From: Pyrrhoderma lamaoense
Taxonomy: Eukaryota; Basidiomycota; Agaricomycetes; Hymenochaetales; Hymenochaetaceae
DNA: 64,000 nucleotides
Assembly (NCBI GenBank): GCA_002794735.1
Contig: NBAZ01000001.1
Location: 2,852,001 to 2,916,000 of the forward strand
Reading direction: 5' to 3'
This document shows positions 34,201 through 46,075 of this stretch, in pieces. The notes beneath the pieces were generated by a model, which was not told where the DNA came from, did no database searches, and saw only the letters and a list, made by a program, of their open reading frames with translations. Each line of letters opens with the position of its first letter. The first letter of the stretch is position 1. The position numbers were made by a program, and so were the translations under genes.

Positions 34201-36189
34201 AACTCTCTTTTACAATACTTCTACACTATCAAGGATCTTCGCGAAGCCATCGCCCCTTTATCAGTGCTTGATGAAAAGTTTGCCGATGGTGATAAACTCA
34301 AGGACGACGATCTCAAGAACCATCGGGTCGGTGGTCGGATAGTTTCAAGACATGAAGTCGTTCGTTCCAGAAAATGTGAGTAACATCTAATGTGCATCTG
34401 ATTTGGTATTATACTGACTTTTATACTTCAGTTGTGTCACAACTTGCTAACTTATTCCATCACCTTGAGAACAGCGCATCTCCGTCAGTCACCCCAACAT
34501 TGGAGCTCGCTAAACTTGCTCTTGTCACATCGAAAGACGAGGAAGAAGAAGACGCCGAACCAGGGGGTACTGATTCCTCGAACAGCACAGACGCTACATT
34601 GGTTGATGAGCCAGCACCTATTAGGGAAAGTTCACCCCCTCAACCTAAGTCCCCCACTTCACCAGGCACTTCCGTCCTGGGTAAACGGTCTCGTACCCTT
34701 ACCCGAAAGAAAACAGACAATACCAGTGAAGAACAAGGAAAAGATAAAGAGGATTATGTTCTTATATCAAAGCCATCGGGGTCGAATACCCCTGTCACTG
34801 CTACGGTTGATAGCGAAGGAGATATATCGATGGCTGAGAATGGCTCTTCGGACTCGAAAAATGCGTCAGCAAGTGCATCTAAGGCACCTCCCTTACCTCC
34901 ACGTCCGAAAACCCAGCAGTCTGGATCCGACATGATGTTTGGGAAGCAGCATGATGTTGCTGAGTGTATGGATAATTGTATGTTCCAAATTGAAACCGCC
35001 CTTTTACAATTTGGGGAGCTGGCTGGTCCTGATGATAGCAGCAAGCGAAGCATTGTCAAGCGGTATGGGATCTCTAGTCTAGTAATGATTGTTTCTAATC
35101 TGATGCCATTCTTGAACTACAGGTTATTTTATGGAAAAATACGTCAGAGATTATCTCTTGCTCCAGATCCAACGAGGACAAAGTCTTCATTGCATGAACG
35201 CGAAGACTTCTTCTCTCACCTACCTGTCAACGTTTCTGAAGAAAGTTTTGATCTTTATGATGGCTTGAGTGGTTACTTTGATGATGTTGTGGATTATGAG
35301 GGAACTAAAGCAAGGATGGAAGTCTCTCTTGTTGAGTTACCCCCAATACTTCAGATCCAACTTCAAGTAAGTGTAAACCCCCTTTAATTAAAGGATGGAT
35401 ATTAACATTAGTGTCTCAATAAGCGTGTGCAATTCAATCGAGACACATTACAGCCTTACAAATCTCATGCATACGTTAAGTTTGGGGAATCAATCTGTAT
35501 GGATCGTTTTCTGGACGATGCACCCTCAGAGAAGAAAAACAGGTCTAAGGAAATTCAAACTGAATTGACTGTATGTAGGGAGCGAATAGCACAATTAACT
35601 CAAGGAAAGGTAGTATCTAAGATATGTATCCTTTACGTTATACGTACTAAATTATATGTAAAGCACGCTCCGTACGATCAAAGCCTCAACGACTCATATG
35701 AATTTCTCTCGAGACAGAATGTTCTAGATCTACCAGAGGCATCCGAATCTCTCAAAAATATGCTGCTTATTGAACGCGACAATGTCTTGAAGGAATTAGA
35801 GGATTTACGTTCAAGAATCTCGGTACTCAAGACGGAATTGGAGTCACTTTGGGTGGACGAGTGCCGTGCGGAATATGAACTGACAAGTGTTTTCGTGCAT
35901 CGTGGCACGGGACCAAGTTTTGGACATTATTTTATCTATCAAAGATGGCTTCCAGATAATGGTGATGAATGGTTCAAGTATAATGATTCAAGTGTGACGA
36001 AGGTGGACAAAAGTGAAGTGCTGGCCGACACGACCGGAAACACAGCGAATCCATACCTGGTGAGTCAACCAAAGCTTACCATTATAAAGTTTTACTCAAG
36101 CGATCGATAATATATAGCTGGTTTTTGCAAGGAAGGGTTCTCAAGTGATTCAAACCGTAAATCGTGCGGAAACAACTAACGAAAATTGA
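31286..36189 (+). CDS. UBP2: Ubiquitin carboxyl-terminal hydrolase, Ubp2/USP25-28 type
   Basis: This cysteine protease removes ubiquitin; yeast Ubp2 trims Lys63 chains together with Rsp5. The start is ATG 31286. A low-complexity Ser/Asn/Pro-rich head is followed by the Ubp2-specific N-terminal domain (LLDLYLCCQCCLCVYVSDVI, IPVSGRLFSAKVGWN, LRAWVEISAITADYYKRY). The Cys box is GLNQLGNTCYLNSLLQYF near 34170. The USP domain is split by a long acidic Ser/Pro insert (34540-34920). Its palm continues with DVAECMDNCMFQIE. The His box is FVHRGTGPSFGHYFIYQRW and DEWFKYNDSSVTKV, ending NRAETTNEN with TGA 36187-36189. About ten introns fit. At 32853-32855 (ACAAAG) one A too many separates GWNLT from RFFESIGFKYC, the only clear gain among the frame slips. 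Confidence 0.88.
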
Positions 36190-36693
36190 TTCTTTTCATT
36201 CATCATAATTACGCTTGAGGAATATCAAAATAATCTGACACATATGTACTATTGCTTCTTACTCATCTTTTACTATTACACCACTCTGAACCAACTTGCA
36301 CGATTTGTATCTATACTCGCGCTTTCTTGATATTCCTAGCTTTGAGACAACATACCTTTTTTTCTCTCAATTTTCAACAGCTCATATGCTCATTATGGAA
36401 CATCTGTAGTTACATGTTTTTGTTCGTAGTTATACGCTTAAATGGATGGTTACAGAGATGCCTTTTGAGCCCCTCGTTATGACTCGTTTTGCATCACGTC
36501 ATAGGGCTGTTCCAGATAGATACACCCGTTCAACCGATACCATATCTGAGTTAAGGTCCGAACATAATCCACTTTTGACAGGTAAAACCTGGACTTGAGC
36601 TTCAATGTTTTTAATCTAAATGTAGATAGTATTAGGCCACCATAATACTGGTTTGAAAAGGCGGTCTTCTTACGCTACCCAAGCTCAAGACTA
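36190..36693. other. Intergenic between convergent genes
   Basis: About 500 bp of AT-rich sequence lie between two convergent stop codons. No coding signal was seen. Confidence 0.5.
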
Positions 36694-36996
36694 CTATTCA
36701 AGCTTAGAGATTTGGCCAGACGCCACATCTTTTTCGCTACCTCTTCCCGCCTCTCCTGACGTTTGCGCACTCTCAAGACCTTGCACCATCCCATCAAGCT
36801 GAGCAAGTAGTTTATCAAGTTTTTCTTCCATCCCTTGAGCCATGTTGTTTGCAGAATCAAGTTGGTCCAGTAATTCATGAAGGTTACTATCTGCACTCTC
36901 GTCTGGTTCTTCCCCTGCACGTATAATCAAGGCTGCAAGGGCTGCAAGATCTGCCTCTGACGGAAGATCCAAATTTCCATTGGTGTTATTAGACAT
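36694..36996 (-). CDS. Small acidic coiled-coil protein
   Basis: This single-exon gene encodes 100 residues, from ATG 36996 (MSNNTNGNLDLPSEADLAAL) to TAG 36694. The middle (NLHELLDQLDSANNMAQGME, then EKLDKLLAQLDGMVQGLE) has clear heptad spacing of Leu and should form an amphipathic coiled coil. The C-terminus is hydrophilic. The pattern resembles short proteins conserved across basidiomycetes, but I cannot name a family or function. Possible roles are a scaffold or a small complex subunit. An upstream in-frame Met would add 29 residues, but they read as untranslated leader. Confidence 0.65.
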   Translation of the reverse strand: MSNNTNGNLDLPSEADLAALAALIIRAGEEPDESADSNLHELLDQLDSANNMAQGMEEKLDKLLAQLDGMVQGLESAQTSGEAGRGSEKDVASGQISKLE

Positions 36997-37542
36997 GGTT
37001 GGGTAAAAGATTAGATGTGACTTTAAAGCAGAATTACAATTAGATCCAGAAAGAGGTGGCGGGTATAAACTGATATTAATCACTTAAGTTGGTGTGCGAA
37101 AAATAGTATAAACGACGTAATCGAATAATTCACAGAAACACAAATTTGGCTTACACGTGACATCCCACAAAGCCACATCTTTTTGGAAATTTGTGAAAAG
37201 AATCAAAGCTTTGCTGCAGGCTGGCTGTATGGTAGCGAGACCATTCTAGGATTCTGATCAACCCTGAGCTATCATTTCTCCTTCACCGTCGAAGGAGCGA
37301 TCCTCTTCTTTATATAATAGATGCTAGTCCCTGTTAAATCTGTGGTGTGCAGTAGGTGATTGCCGGTGTTATTGAAGCGTACAATTTGTATTCTTATTAC
37401 CATATTCCGCTTGAACGCGATAATATAATAATGCTGACACAGTTTATACCTTTCTAATGAGTGATTTATCGCACTCCATTGCGGCCCGTCTCGTTGAGTG
37501 ATACTATCATTATCTTGATTCTGATTCAACTACTGTTGTCAT
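36997..37542. other. Intergenic; where the P450 N-terminus would be expected
   Basis: This stretch lies upstream of the P450 remnant. I could not find the membrane anchor or the first roughly 130 residues of a P450 in any frame, which supports 5' truncation of that gene. Confidence 0.45.
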
Positions 37543-39196
37543 TGCGCAAATTGAACCGCACAATGACTCGTCCCTTTTTCTCAAGGGTCAGGATATCACA
37601 TCTCATATAGTTAAGTAGGCATGCGGATATGGTTTTCTCTCTCATGAAGAAACAACTTTCTGAAGGGCATGCGGTCGATATGCAAGATACATTTTCGCGA
37701 TTCACCATTGATTCTGACACAGAATTCTTGTTTGGACATTGCGTTGATATTTTGTCCTCTGAGTCTGGGCTTCCATATTCTCCTCGGATTACAAAAGCTA
37801 CTGGACAATACACGGATAAAGCTTCTCGGTTTTCTGCTGCCTTTTCAAGGGCACAAACTGATGTTGCAGAAGATTACGTCTCGGTAGACACTTGCTGATG
37901 TTGGAATTTTGGGGGACAAGACTCAGAAACACATGGATCTTTTTGACTTCTTTATTGATCCCATATTGAGTGAAATTGTCTCCAAAAAAAAGATACTGGC
38001 ACAATGATAAGTACTGGAGGGAAATTGCTGATGATGATATATTGCTTGATCACTTGACAAATCACACAAAAGGTAAGATATATACTTGCGCTGACACATA
38101 GTGAAGACATCTGCTGATGCTATAGATGTAGATAAGACAATTCTTCGTGATGAGATATTGAATATCATGATTGCTGGTAGAGATACGGTACTTTCTTTTC
38201 TGTTTTTTTTTCACCAACACAAATGGTAATTTCGAAACTAAAGACTGCAGCGCTCCTTACGTTCTCTGTATATGCTCTGACTATGTATCCTCATATTCTG
38301 AAGCGACTGAGGAAAGAGATTTCCGAGATATTGGGAGATGTCCAACGTACGAAGATTTGAAAGTCATGAAATACCTACGTGCTTTCCTCAATGGTAAGGG
38401 CGAATCAGATTCTTATACCGGTAATCACCACACGTTCATAACCACTTCCTACCAGAAACATTAAGGCTATACGCTCCGGTGTTTCGATATCTCTTCCAAA
38501 TACGTAGCTAACCTGTGTTTTCACACCTAGTCCACTCAGCCATCGGACAAGTATAGAAGCAACCACACTTCCAAATAAGGTATCTAGATTGAAGCCAATT
38601 TATGTTCCACCGAATACTAAGCTGATAGAAAAACCCTGATATAATAGCTTACACTGACTTTGAATCTTAAGGGCAAACTATTCTGTCTTCCTCATGCATC
38701 GTAGGGGGATCTCTGGGGTCCAGATGGTATGTCATACCTCCGTACTCGCTATCAACACATGACTTGACTCATGGGCCTTATTTAAGCCCAGGAATTCGAC
38801 CCGGACAGATTTCTTGATAACCGTCTCCATAAATATCTGACCCCTAACCCATTCATATTCCTTCCCCTCAACGCCGGCCCGCGTATCTGTCTTGGACAGC
38901 GATGCGCATATAACGAAGCATCATTCATGCTTGTCCGACTTCTGCAGGCCTTCGATAATTTTGAGCTTGCGCTTGATGCTCAGCCGGAGGATAGTAATCC
39001 GCCAGCAAGCTGGGCTCGTGGGCTAGGTAGTAGAAAGAGACAGGAGAAAGAGAAGATTAAGAGTCATTTCACAATGTATATCTCTGTAAGAGACTGTCGA
39101 GACAACTATTTCATCCGATTCTCTTTCTGAATTCATATTTAGGAAAGCCTTTGGGTTCGAATGCGTGAAGCTACTACTCCTACAGAAACCGCATGA
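37543..39196 (+). pseudogene. Cytochrome P450 (CYP63-like), 5'-truncated and broken
   Basis: This is a haem monooxygenase remnant. It enters at RKLNRTMTRPFFSR (C-helix region), then an in-frame TAG near 37611. It continues with HAVDMQDTFSRFTIDSDTEF and LFGHCVDILSS. The I-helix reads DEILNIMIAGRDT, the K-helix ETLRLYAPV (ExxR motif) and the haem loop [19 protein letters not shown], where the usual first Phe of FxxGxRxCxG is Leu. It ends ESLWVRMREATTPTETA with TGA 39196. Several frame slips occur, some at runs (GGGGG near 37912 and 38704, A8 near 37984), and these may be sequence errors. The missing N-terminus and the nonsense codon are not explained that way, so I call it a pseudogene. Fungal CYP63 enzymes oxidise fatty acids and aromatic pollutants. 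Confidence 0.72.
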
Positions 39197-40075
39197 TGAT
39201 TCTACAATACCTTTTGAGTTAGTTACAAGCTTCAATTTGTATCAGTCCCACCTCTTTCAGCTGTACCTAAGAATACGCCCAACTAGTACAAGAAGTGTGA
39301 TATAAATACGCTCGCTTCGTTATTAGCTACTTCTCCCGAGCTGAGCTGCTATTTTCCCGAGAAGGAGTGTGCTTGAGCGCTGTCAGGACCCGATACCTTT
39401 CATGCTTTGTCAAATAATAGACATGCCGGGAGCTGTAGTAGGGCCCCTTCTTCAAGTTGATGATCTATTAAGGACTCTTCAAAGACGGCCCCCGTTGTGC
39501 TAACTGATATTATTTTCAGAGATAAACGGCTATCGACCTTCGTATACTTACTGGTTAGTATTCGTAGCGCATAAAAATGAATATTCTCCATAATGGACTT
39601 AATTACTCCTCAAAACTTAATTGTAACAAAATCCATATTCCGTGTTATTTAGTATTTTTTAGTATAGTCATATCTACTGTATACCCTAGCACTTTCCGCC
39701 GATTGTCCTTGTATGTGGCCCTCTGCTTTGCAGCTAAAATCAAGTCGCTCTCAAATGTTTATTTATATCGCATATTCCATACGCAATAGATTCCCAGAAT
39801 GCTGTAGGAGGGTCCCTCAATATGAGTTCTAGGTGTTCTCCGTCACTATGTGTCATACTTTGTTGGTATGTGTTTATCTTTGTTTGGTTACCATGGTTAG
39901 ATATTATTACGGTAAAGCAGACTTATTGATATAATCTCTGGCCACTTATCATGGCGAATGAGTCTCCTCGCTTATTACCTTTGTATTCTTATCTCGCCGT
40001 GCTAATACTCTATGTTGTAGTCAAGCAAAGAAAAAGAAACCTCGATCAAAACAAGATTTTATTATGCCTATATCT
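39197..40075. other. Intergenic, AT-rich
   Basis: Nothing recognisable lies between the P450 remnant and gene A. Confidence 0.5.
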
Positions 40076-40921
40076 CTAAGTTTGTGGTGAATTTCCTAAC
40101 CCAGTACTATCATTAAGTATCTCGTGGAGTTGCGGGGTCAACTGGTTATCACCTTGACTATCGAACTGTTTCAACCAGTCTATCACCTCATTGTAGACTT
40201 GTTTCGCAAGAACATCGTCTGCTGAAAAGTCCGCATCTTCGGGTATAGAGTTCCTTTTCTCATCTATGAGACTGTCGATATCTTGCATAAGAGCTTCCTC
40301 CGTTTTTGGGTCCAAATCTACCGGGTTTCCTCGTAACTCGGAAAGACCCGTTACCAATGTAGATAGCGGTAATCTTTGGTATCCCCTCATTTCCTGTCTC
40401 CTGGATACCACTGAGGATAATAAGAGTAAGTTGTCTTTGCAGAGGATACCAGTTAACTTCTGGTAAATCTCATAAGGTATTGACTCGCCATCGTTCGCGA
40501 TTGAGTCGATGCTGGCTCTATCTAGGCCCAATGACTTTAGATCCCTCTTTGACTCTTGCATGTAATCATGTAAATTCTGAATCAATGTGTACCTCCTCTT
40601 GAGAACCCACCCTCGTTTCTCCTCCTCCTTGTTACACGCGTGCAAGTATGTGGTAGTATTATACCAAGCGAGGATGTTGTAAATAGCATCATATACGATC
40701 ATATAATCCTCTACTTTCGAGAAAGATTCCGCTGGTGTCGGCAAGGGATCATTAGAAGAATCGGGTTGTTTTTCCCGAAGCATATCAGAGAGGAGATAGG
40801 TCAACTTATTGTGTAGATTGTAAATGGTGCTTTGGGGATAGTATATCGGAAAGTCTTGCAACTGATTAAGAATCTGTCGCTTTTTATCAACATAGTCTAG
40901 ATCCGCATTCAAGGTACCCAT
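40076..40921 (-). CDS. Gene A: unrecognised 281-residue helical protein
   Basis: This is a single uninterrupted frame from ATG 40921 (MGTLNADLDYVDKKRQILNQ) to TAG 40076. There is no signal peptide or membrane segment. The protein is rich in charged residues and aromatics and looks mainly helical: NLHNKLTYLLSDMLREKQ, then VEDYMIVYDAIYNILAWYN, then a long C-terminal helical part ending LHEILNDSTGLGNSPQT. A TATA box (TATAAAAGAA, 41020-41011) lies about 95 nt upstream. I know no family. Size, TATA promoter and the order of short aromatic and aliphatic helix motifs resemble genes C, D and E, suggesting a distant paralogue. Confidence 0.6.
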   Translation of the reverse strand: MGTLNADLDYVDKKRQILNQLQDFPIYYPQSTIYNLHNKLTYLLSDMLREKQPDSSNDPLPTPAESFSKVEDYMIVYDAIYNILAWYNTTTYLHACNKEEEKRGWVLKRRYTLIQNLHDYMQESKRDLKSLGLDRASIDSIANDGESIPYEIYQKLTGILCKDNLLLLSSVVSRRQEMRGYQRLPLSTLVTGLSELRGNPVDLDPKTEEALMQDIDSLIDEKRNSIPEDADFSADDVLAKQVYNEVIDWLKQFDSQGDNQLTPQLHEILNDSTGLGNSPQT

Positions 40922-41010
40922 GGTGATGTAACGGAAAATGCTGTAGAGGCAAAGTGTGTTGGTGTAAGGGATGACGATGTTAGAAGTAAGTTGTCGAGTA
41001 CAGAACTACT

Positions 41011-41020
41011 TCTTTTATAT
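41011..41020 (-). promoter_or_regulatory. TATA box of gene A
   Basis: TATAAAAGAA on the minus strand lies 90-99 nt upstream of the ATG at 40921. GGCCACGG lies about 50 bp further upstream, near 41068-41075, and the same octamer is found upstream of gene B. Confidence 0.5.
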
Positions 41021-41466
41021 GTGGTACACTATAACGGAGTACGTAACGCTTATGTCGCATTATGAACCGTGGCCTATGTTCGAACCACAATATACTTTTG
41101 AGACAGAATAAAGCTAAGCTTTGTACAAAGCAATCGCCAAATTTATAGTTGAAAGGGCCACTGCGTCCCAGAAGTAATACAGGGAATGTTTCACATACTA
41201 GTGAATTGGATATTGAACTTGAAAGCCTGTGAGAATGCCCCATACAGTCACAAAAGAAGAACACGAGAGTGTAGTTGGACAATAATGACATACAAAGGTA
41301 TACACCATAGACAATGGGAAATATTCAACACGAAACAATGACAAAGGGAGTACTCAAGTAAGAAATGAAAAAATGGCGAGCAAAAGAGATCAACTCTTTC
41401 CGGCCATGCATGGGTCTTTCATTATTGAAAGCTGTGTAGAAAGAGAAGAGAAAGACTGAGTATGAA

Positions 41467-43821
41467 TTAATAGGCGACACCTTTCGAAACCACCTCTGGA
41501 CTTAATGGTTCGCGTTCATTGTCTCTTGCACCACCGGCACGACCGCTTCTAATTTTACGTTCCTGATATTTTAAAAAAAAGAAAAAGCCACATTTCGATG
41601 GTCATCACATGACTCCAAAAACTAATGTATGTCGCCTACCCTTGCAAGCAGCATTGTTCCAGAACCAGGAGTCGGGGTATCTCTCCGTCTCCTTCTTCCA
41701 ACGCTCTAGTCCTTTCTTTCTCTCGATTCCTAAAGCCCATTTTCTCGTTTGAGGCGTTTAGTAGTTCTCTTGCACCCATTGTCCCATGCTTCTCCACATT
41801 TTCGACTCTATCTCTCTCGCCACTCCCAAACATTCCTGTACCAGTTTTCTCTTGCTCTCCGTATCCGAGTGCACCACCGGCATTGACATATGCAACCAGA
41901 TCCTCCTCCCACACGCCCGTTCCGTAATCCCTATCCGCGACACGGTTGTTCAAAACGGCAAGGACGGCGTTGATGTACGCTCCTGCAAGGAACGCCGGGA
42001 ATGGAGTCCATAGTTGAAGTGAGTTAGGTGGAGGAGGAACGTATGTGATGAGGTAAGCCAGCTGTATGAACCTATTCAAAATTAATATATTCTATCATTA
42101 GAGTCTACATCTTTCATAAAGGCGGCTTAGCCAAACTGACGTGATAAGAGACCACCTATCAAAGACGACCCTGGCTGTGCTCTCGAAAAATGTGCTGGGC
42201 CTGTTTTTTTGTAATAACCAACTATCAGTATGTAGAAATATGGTTTAGAATAGAAACTTACAAAGGAAGTACCTCGATTCTCTTGGGCGACAAGTAATAG
42301 AATAGGCAAGCACAAACGAGAAGGTTGATGAAAAATGCAAAGCCGACGTGTAAAGATATCCATGTCTATCATAACCGAACATATGATGAGCGATTCAAAC
42401 ACAATGGGATTACATCTATGTTAATTGTAAGAAAAAAACTCACCCTCGAAAAACCTTGCATAAAAGTACCTAGACTCTTATTGTTGAAAATCTGTATAGC
42501 AGACACTGTTTGATAATTGAGTGATGTTAGACTAGTAATGACTGTTATGGTGGCATTTATCACTAACCAACACCGAAAGCTGGCCAAGCAGAGCATATTA
42601 GTTGTCAACCTTCTGATTCAGTGGTTGCTGTAACTCATAACTGAGGCTACTTACCCAGTGAAGCACAAGAGAACCAAGCCTGTCATTATAAGGTTCAGCA
42701 TAGATAGACCGAATGAAACTCAGGACATACAACTAAACCCGAAACGACACCATTCTTCCCGCTTACTATATTCCAATAACTACGAGTTAGATCCCTAAGT
42801 CAATTTACAGGTCAAGAAGAACCAACCTTTCCAGATCCTCAGGACCATGAACCTAGTTAATCGGTAACGTAAGCAGCTATACATTTATGAACAGTGGTAA
42901 AAGGATTAAACATACGAATGAACAAGGAAGATGGTTGCGACCTATAGTGGTTTCAAAGTTTGTATCAGCGTACCATTTATGAAGTGAGAAGGGAAACAGA
43001 GTTTACCGAGAGTGCGTAGTCTACCTATTGTATGCAGAAAATATAGATGTTGAGGTAAGATACTCATAGTATACTAGCCACACTACAATACGACATACAC
43101 AGATAGATCTGGATATTTGTTAGATTTTACAAAGAAAAATAAATAAAATGAGCAAAGACTTACTTTGTTAATACAAGACTGCTGAAGAGTCTCCGTAGTT
43201 TGTGATGAGAAGAGTGTAAATCCTGGAAAAGTATATAATTGATTGGTATCGAATTATTGATTTGAATAAAGACAACTTACGAGTGTGATACTTGAATTAG
43301 AAGAAGATTTAGGGTTATACATGAAGGTGAGTAGAAGGAAGTGTTAGCGATGTAGCATAACGTACAGAACCCAGTTGAAGCTGTATTCAATCCCTGTATG
43401 TGACAGGAAATCATCGTCGAATTAATCTTCGATAATTCGCTAGTACAAAGCAGAGATATGAACACACCAGAGAAAACCAACCTAGTATAATAGTTAATTC
43501 GTCAGAGTGAGCCGATTACGGCGACATTGAGATACTGCAAAAATAGAAAACGTACAAATGAACGAAGTAAGAGTCCGTCTCGCGGAAATCGGGTAAAGAA
43601 GACATAAGTTTGGAAGAATGTTAAGCCTATAAATGTATGTTGAATGTTATCAGTGTTCGCATGAAATGATTGCGATATTCGATTCTCGCTTTTTGGAAGC
43701 AGGATAATCATAGAAATTTACGGGGCGACGTACCATAAAGCACCGTTGAGAGAACATACCCAGCAAAGAGTGCCCCCAAAGTTCGCACGGTATCAATGTT
43801 GAGGTCGTTGCTTGAAGTCAT
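41467..43821 (-). CDS. DUF6534-type seven-transmembrane protein of basidiomycetes
   Basis: This is a membrane protein family greatly expanded in mushrooms, of unknown role. The start is ATG 43821 (MTSSNDLNIDTVRTLGALFA, running into GYVLSTVLYG, TM1). The next exons give LTFFQTYVFFTRFPRDGLLL, which is typical, then several very small exons that I cannot all place (42600-43500). They are followed by WISLHVGFAFFINLLVCACL (TM) and YYLSPKRIE. Then come FIQLAYLITYVPPPPN and AFLAGAYINAVLAVLNNR (the last TM, with the family's LN-R end) and a hydrophilic tail. At the G run 41674-41677 one base is missing; with it the tail reads IPPTPGSGTMLLAR and splices to ERKIRSGRAGGARD...LSPEVVSKGVAY, with TAA at 41467. 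The middle of the gene may hold other damage. Confidence 0.68.
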
Positions 43822-46075
43822 GATCTCACAACAATCGAGAGTTCAATGCTGCTGATAGAAATAATATTGGCCTTGAAGTAGCTATGAATAGTAAGGGAGC
43901 CCTAATATTTGGATATGATGAATTCGTTCAAAGTGCCAAGTATTCGTCAACGTCCTTGTACAAACTTGTTTGTTTGTTTGGAAAGCAAAAGGGTTGAATT
44001 TATATAGGAGGACAATAGAAGCCACTGGCTAAAGTCTTCTCTTCTTGTTACGGGTAGTCTGCCAGCGTATGATGCACGTCACTTTCCAATCAACTAGCTG
44101 TTTCTAGTATGACAAACGACGTGCGTCTTGGAATCAGGTGGTGTTGGCGACGACGATAGCGCTGGCTGCTATTGAAAAGAAGTCTACTGAATTAAAAAGA
44201 GTGTAGCAGCTCGTATACTAGAGCTATTTGAGAAAGTTGAAGTATGAAACAAAGAGGTAGAAGAGACGGTTGAAGTTGATAATGCGAAGGAGGAAATTGA
44301 GGTACGAGCCAAGGTCGTTCTGGACCAGTCAGAGGACCAAGAGCCAAATTGATGTTGATAGCGCCGTATTACCCCGAGAGAGGGTTTGCTTAGTACACAA
44401 AGGGTTATTAAAGTAGATATGTTGGATCAACAACACTCATTTACGGTTGATGAGCAACCGTTCAGGAATGAATAAGGGGTGCCTATCTCGCTACCCTATC
44501 TTGTTAGAGACCCGAGCTGCATGTACATTGAAAGTGTAGGCGCGCATAACAAGTGAGTAACAGTATACTTGTGCATAAGGACTACTTTGGCTGGAAAAGA
44601 TTGATGGAAGCCCTGTTTCCCCGTTGATATGTCCTGCCGCGGATCAATGTCGATTTGAGAAGGTCGCGTCAGGGTTAATCTCTGATCTAGTCATCAGGGT
44701 CCTCCGAGACGAGTTAAACTTAAAAATGCCATGTTTTATCACTTTCCCAGGTCCCGGACTCATTCGCAGCACCTTCGCGCAGCACGCATATTGCGATGGG
44801 TGTCGATGAGAAGAGAAGGGTGTTGTATTCTTGTGCGTGGACGCGGAGTAACTTATACGCTCAAGTATAGATAAGCCAGTTCATCAACGACGCATACGAG
44901 AACAGTGTCATATGGAGCGTGGGATATACATGATGTGCACACGGTCATAAGGAAAATCGGCGGCAAGCTATGAAAGCAATTAGAGCGATTGAATGGACAG
45001 ATGGTAACGAGATAGTCGGTGGGCGACCGCGCAGCGTCATCGTAGAATACGAACACAGCGTTCGGTACCATGTTTCGGAACAGATATCATGAAGCTAGCA
45101 TGGTCTCCACACTTAGCGCTGGTTCTTTAGAAGAGAAGGAAATTACAACTAGGGGAAGAAGAGCTAATAGTGGATGGATGCTAACTTTGTATCACTAATA
45201 GAACATACCCCAGAAATTAGGGTAAGTCGGAAGCAAAACTAGCGATGTGTTGGCGCATATGTTTGAAACAAAAAAAAAAAAACATACCGGACCTCTGAGA
45301 GATGCTCACGATCCGCAACTAGTGCTAGTGCTAGTACAAGTGTTCTCTGGATCGCAAATAAACAGCATGAGTATTGAAATACAATTTATTAAAAAAAGAT
45401 CAACAAAGTTTTTGTATTCTCAGCTCGGAATTATTATGAGAACTATAAATTGAATACATTCTATTAATAGCTTTCTATATAAACCGTGACTTGGTCGTGA
45501 CTGCGGGTTTGCTGACGCCCTGGACGGACGCCGATCGATGGCTGCGACGACGTTCAACGACAACGATGAAGAGATTGCCTGCTTCATTCTGCATGCAACT
45601 GCCAGTTTTTCGGGAGCCGAATTCAAGTGAGAAAAGAAAGTATGGTGCACAGCACTAAAGTGAGAATTAATCGCAGGAACGACTTGGTCTGCTAGCAAAG
45701 GAAAGGACGTCGACAAAAGAAGTGTGACTTCTAAAGATAGAAAGAAGGTTGACATAGTTAATGTACTTAAAAGTAAACATTAAATAACATGCACGCTTAC
45801 TCTAGAAGGTATACAATGACATAAGTAGTGAAACAACTACCGACATAAACCTAGTCTAATACTAAACAGAGTTTATTTCGGGTTACTCTCGGGGTCCAGT
45901 TAGGCTGCGGATGCGCCTCCCGCTATGTATGTTCGTCTATAAATATATTAATAGCCCTTTAATTGCTCGCCCCACACTCAAGTCCGCCAATCGTCCCTCC
46001 CTTTTCACCACCTGCCATCTCCTTCCTCGTCGTCCTCGTCGCCGCCGCCGCAAAAACATCTCCTACAGGCCAATA
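43822..46075. other. Gene-poor stretch
   Basis: 2.25 kb without a recognised gene. A minus-strand ORF of 111 codons (45755-45420) begins with ATG and a hydrophobic segment (MSTFFLSLEVTLLLSTSFPL) that could be a signal peptide. The rest is unremarkable and I would not call it. A 13-A run lies near 45270. The last 130 bp hold the GT15 promoter with CTATAAATA near 45937, and a (CGTCGC)-type triplet tract at 46026-46051 in its leader. Confidence 0.4.

Noticed and set aside
45420..45755. Small secreted protein of 111 residues
   Set aside because: It has an ATG and a hydrophobic start, but no cysteine pattern, splice sites or promoter element to back it, and ORFs of this size occur by chance in this AT-rich gap.
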